Shown here: positions 13,865 to 14,495 of the stretch, in pieces
Position numbering within the stretch: position 1 is the first letter of the stretch
Layout of the letters: the number at the start of each line of letters is the position of its first letter
Assembly: GCA_026989045.1 (NCBI GenBank)
Contig: JALSJY010000168.1
Location: 1-14,495, forward strand
Reading direction: 5' to 3'
DNA: 14,495 bases
Source: Hyphomicrobiales bacterium
Lineage (GTDB): Bacteria > Pseudomonadota > Alphaproteobacteria > Rhizobiales > Devosiaceae
Made by a program: the position numbers and the translations under genes
The notes under the pieces: model-generated
Told to the model about the DNA's origin: nothing
Seen by the model: only the letters and a program-made list of their open reading frames with translations
Databases searched by the model: none

Positions 13865-14495
13865 ATGGATTTTAGCAATCATAATGACAAAAGTGGTAAT
13901 GGTAATCAGGCAATGCTTGATGATAGTTCTGGAACACGACTAATACCTAGAATTACTATTCAGGCATTTTGTGAGATATCTCAAAGTGCTGAGTTAATTG
14001 AAGCTACAATGCAAGATCGGCGTATGTCGCGTGTTGCTTTAACAACTCATAATGGTGGTATTGAGGGGGCTATTGGGGCATATAAAGAAAACCCAACTCC
14101 AAATCTTATCATTGTTGAGACAAGTCAAGGCTCTGAAGAAATTATAGGTTTGGTGCAGCGCTTGGCTGATGTTTGTGATGCTGGAACAAATGTGATTGTG
14201 CTCGGCCATATCAATGATGTTGTTCTTTATAGGGATTTAAAAAATTTAGGTGTAGCTGAATATTTGGTTATTCCAACATCTCCAAAAAATATTGTAAATT
14301 CTATTTCTGAATTATTCATTGCATCTGGCTCAGCACCAATTGGGCGCACTATTGCATTCATTGGGACAAAAGGCGGCTCTGGGTCTTCAGCTATTGCGCA
14401 TAATGTAGCTTGGTCAATTGCGCATGATATTTTACAAGATGTTTTAATAATAGATATGGATTTGCCCTTTGGCACATCGGGGCTAAATTTTAACC
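13865..14495 (+). CDS. cpaE: Pilus assembly ATPase-like protein CpaE/TadZ (partial, 3' end missing)
   Basis: The first 210 residues are present and the gene runs off the window. TadZ/CpaE proteins place the Tad machine, often at a cell pole, and belong to the ParA/MinD family. After a polar Asn-rich start (MDFSNHNDKSGNGNQ) residues ~30-150 look like a receiver-type fold (NLIIVETS at 80-87, NVIVLG at 109-114, LGVAEYLVIPTSP at 128-140). The usual phosphorylatable aspartate at the end of the third strand is Glu85, so it is probably a pseudo-receiver. The ParA-like domain begins near 160, with a deviant Walker A motif GTKGGSGSS (167-175) and Walker A'-type LIIDMDLPFG (194-203). AGGAG nine bases upstream fixes the start. 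Confidence 0.92.
   Translation, partial: MDFSNHNDKSGNGNQAMLDDSSGTRLIPRITIQAFCEISQSAELIEATMQDRRMSRVALTTHNGGIEGAIGAYKENPTPNLIIVETSQGSEEIIGLVQRLADVCDAGTNVIVLGHINDVVLYRDLKNLGVAEYLVIPTSPKNIVNSISELFIASGSAPIGRTIAFIGTKGGSGSSAIAHNVAWSIAHDILQDVLIIDMDLPFGTSGLNFN

Noticed and set aside
14227..14475. Open frame on the minus strand near the window end
   Set aside because: It is antisense to the ParA-like part of cpaE, whose motifs and ribosome site are clear.
1..14495. Transposons, phage genes, CRISPR arrays, tRNA or rRNA genes
   Set aside because: No repeat arrays, transposase or integrase motifs, or RNA gene signatures were seen; all substantial frames are accounted for by deo and tad genes.

Overview
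The window looks like chromosome from a low-GC alphaproteobacterium, most likely of the Hyphomicrobiales (Rhizobiales) type. The reasons are the alphaproteobacterial style of the Tad/Cpa proteins (CpaB, CpaC with a PF13629 N-terminus, a TadZ/CpaE with a degenerate receiver domain), the ~330-residue DeoC, and a two-domain ALDH16-type dehydrogenase inside a deo operon. Base composition and codon use look even across the window. I see no insertion sequence, phage gene, tRNA, rRNA or CRISPR. The genus cannot be named from the sequence alone.

Region A (1-8271, + strand) is a tightly packed nucleoside salvage and catabolism operon that begins upstream of the window. Its order is: tail of an upstream gene (probably a partner permease), ABC nucleoside permease, cdd, deoC, a 789-residue aldehyde dehydrogenase, deoA, deoB, upp. 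Several junctions overlap or abut (TAA/ATG at 120/121, ATGA at cdd-deoC, TAATG at deoA-deoB). Together they give a nearly complete route. Nucleosides are imported, cytidine and deoxycytidine are deaminated, and deoA splits deoxyuridine or thymidine into base and deoxyribose-1-phosphate. DeoB makes deoxyribose-5-phosphate, and DeoC cuts that to glyceraldehyde-3-phosphate and acetaldehyde. The aldehyde dehydrogenase can plausibly oxidise the acetaldehyde, while Upp recovers uracil as UMP. The only sizeable internal gap is 142 bp between the dehydrogenase and deoA.

Region B (8290-14495) is a Tad/Flp type IVc pilus locus in two opposed units. On the minus strand, reading 10044 down to 8290, lie a secreted PF13629 protein and two TadE/TadG-like pseudopilins. 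On the plus strand lie flp (major pilin), cpaA (prepilin peptidase), cpaB, cpaC (secretin) and the start of cpaE/tadZ, which runs off the window end. A 329-bp divergent control region separates the two units. A strong intrinsic terminator directly after flp separates pilin transcription from the assembly genes. The remaining tad genes (cpaF, tadB, tadC) would be expected beyond 14495, but this is inference.

The two regions meet tail to tail with only 18 bp between upp and the last pseudopilin gene and no clear terminator. I find no convincing wholly new system. The most useful leads are the ALDH16-type enzyme in a deoxynucleoside operon, which suggests a natural substrate, and the regulatory structures around flp, cpaA and cpaE.
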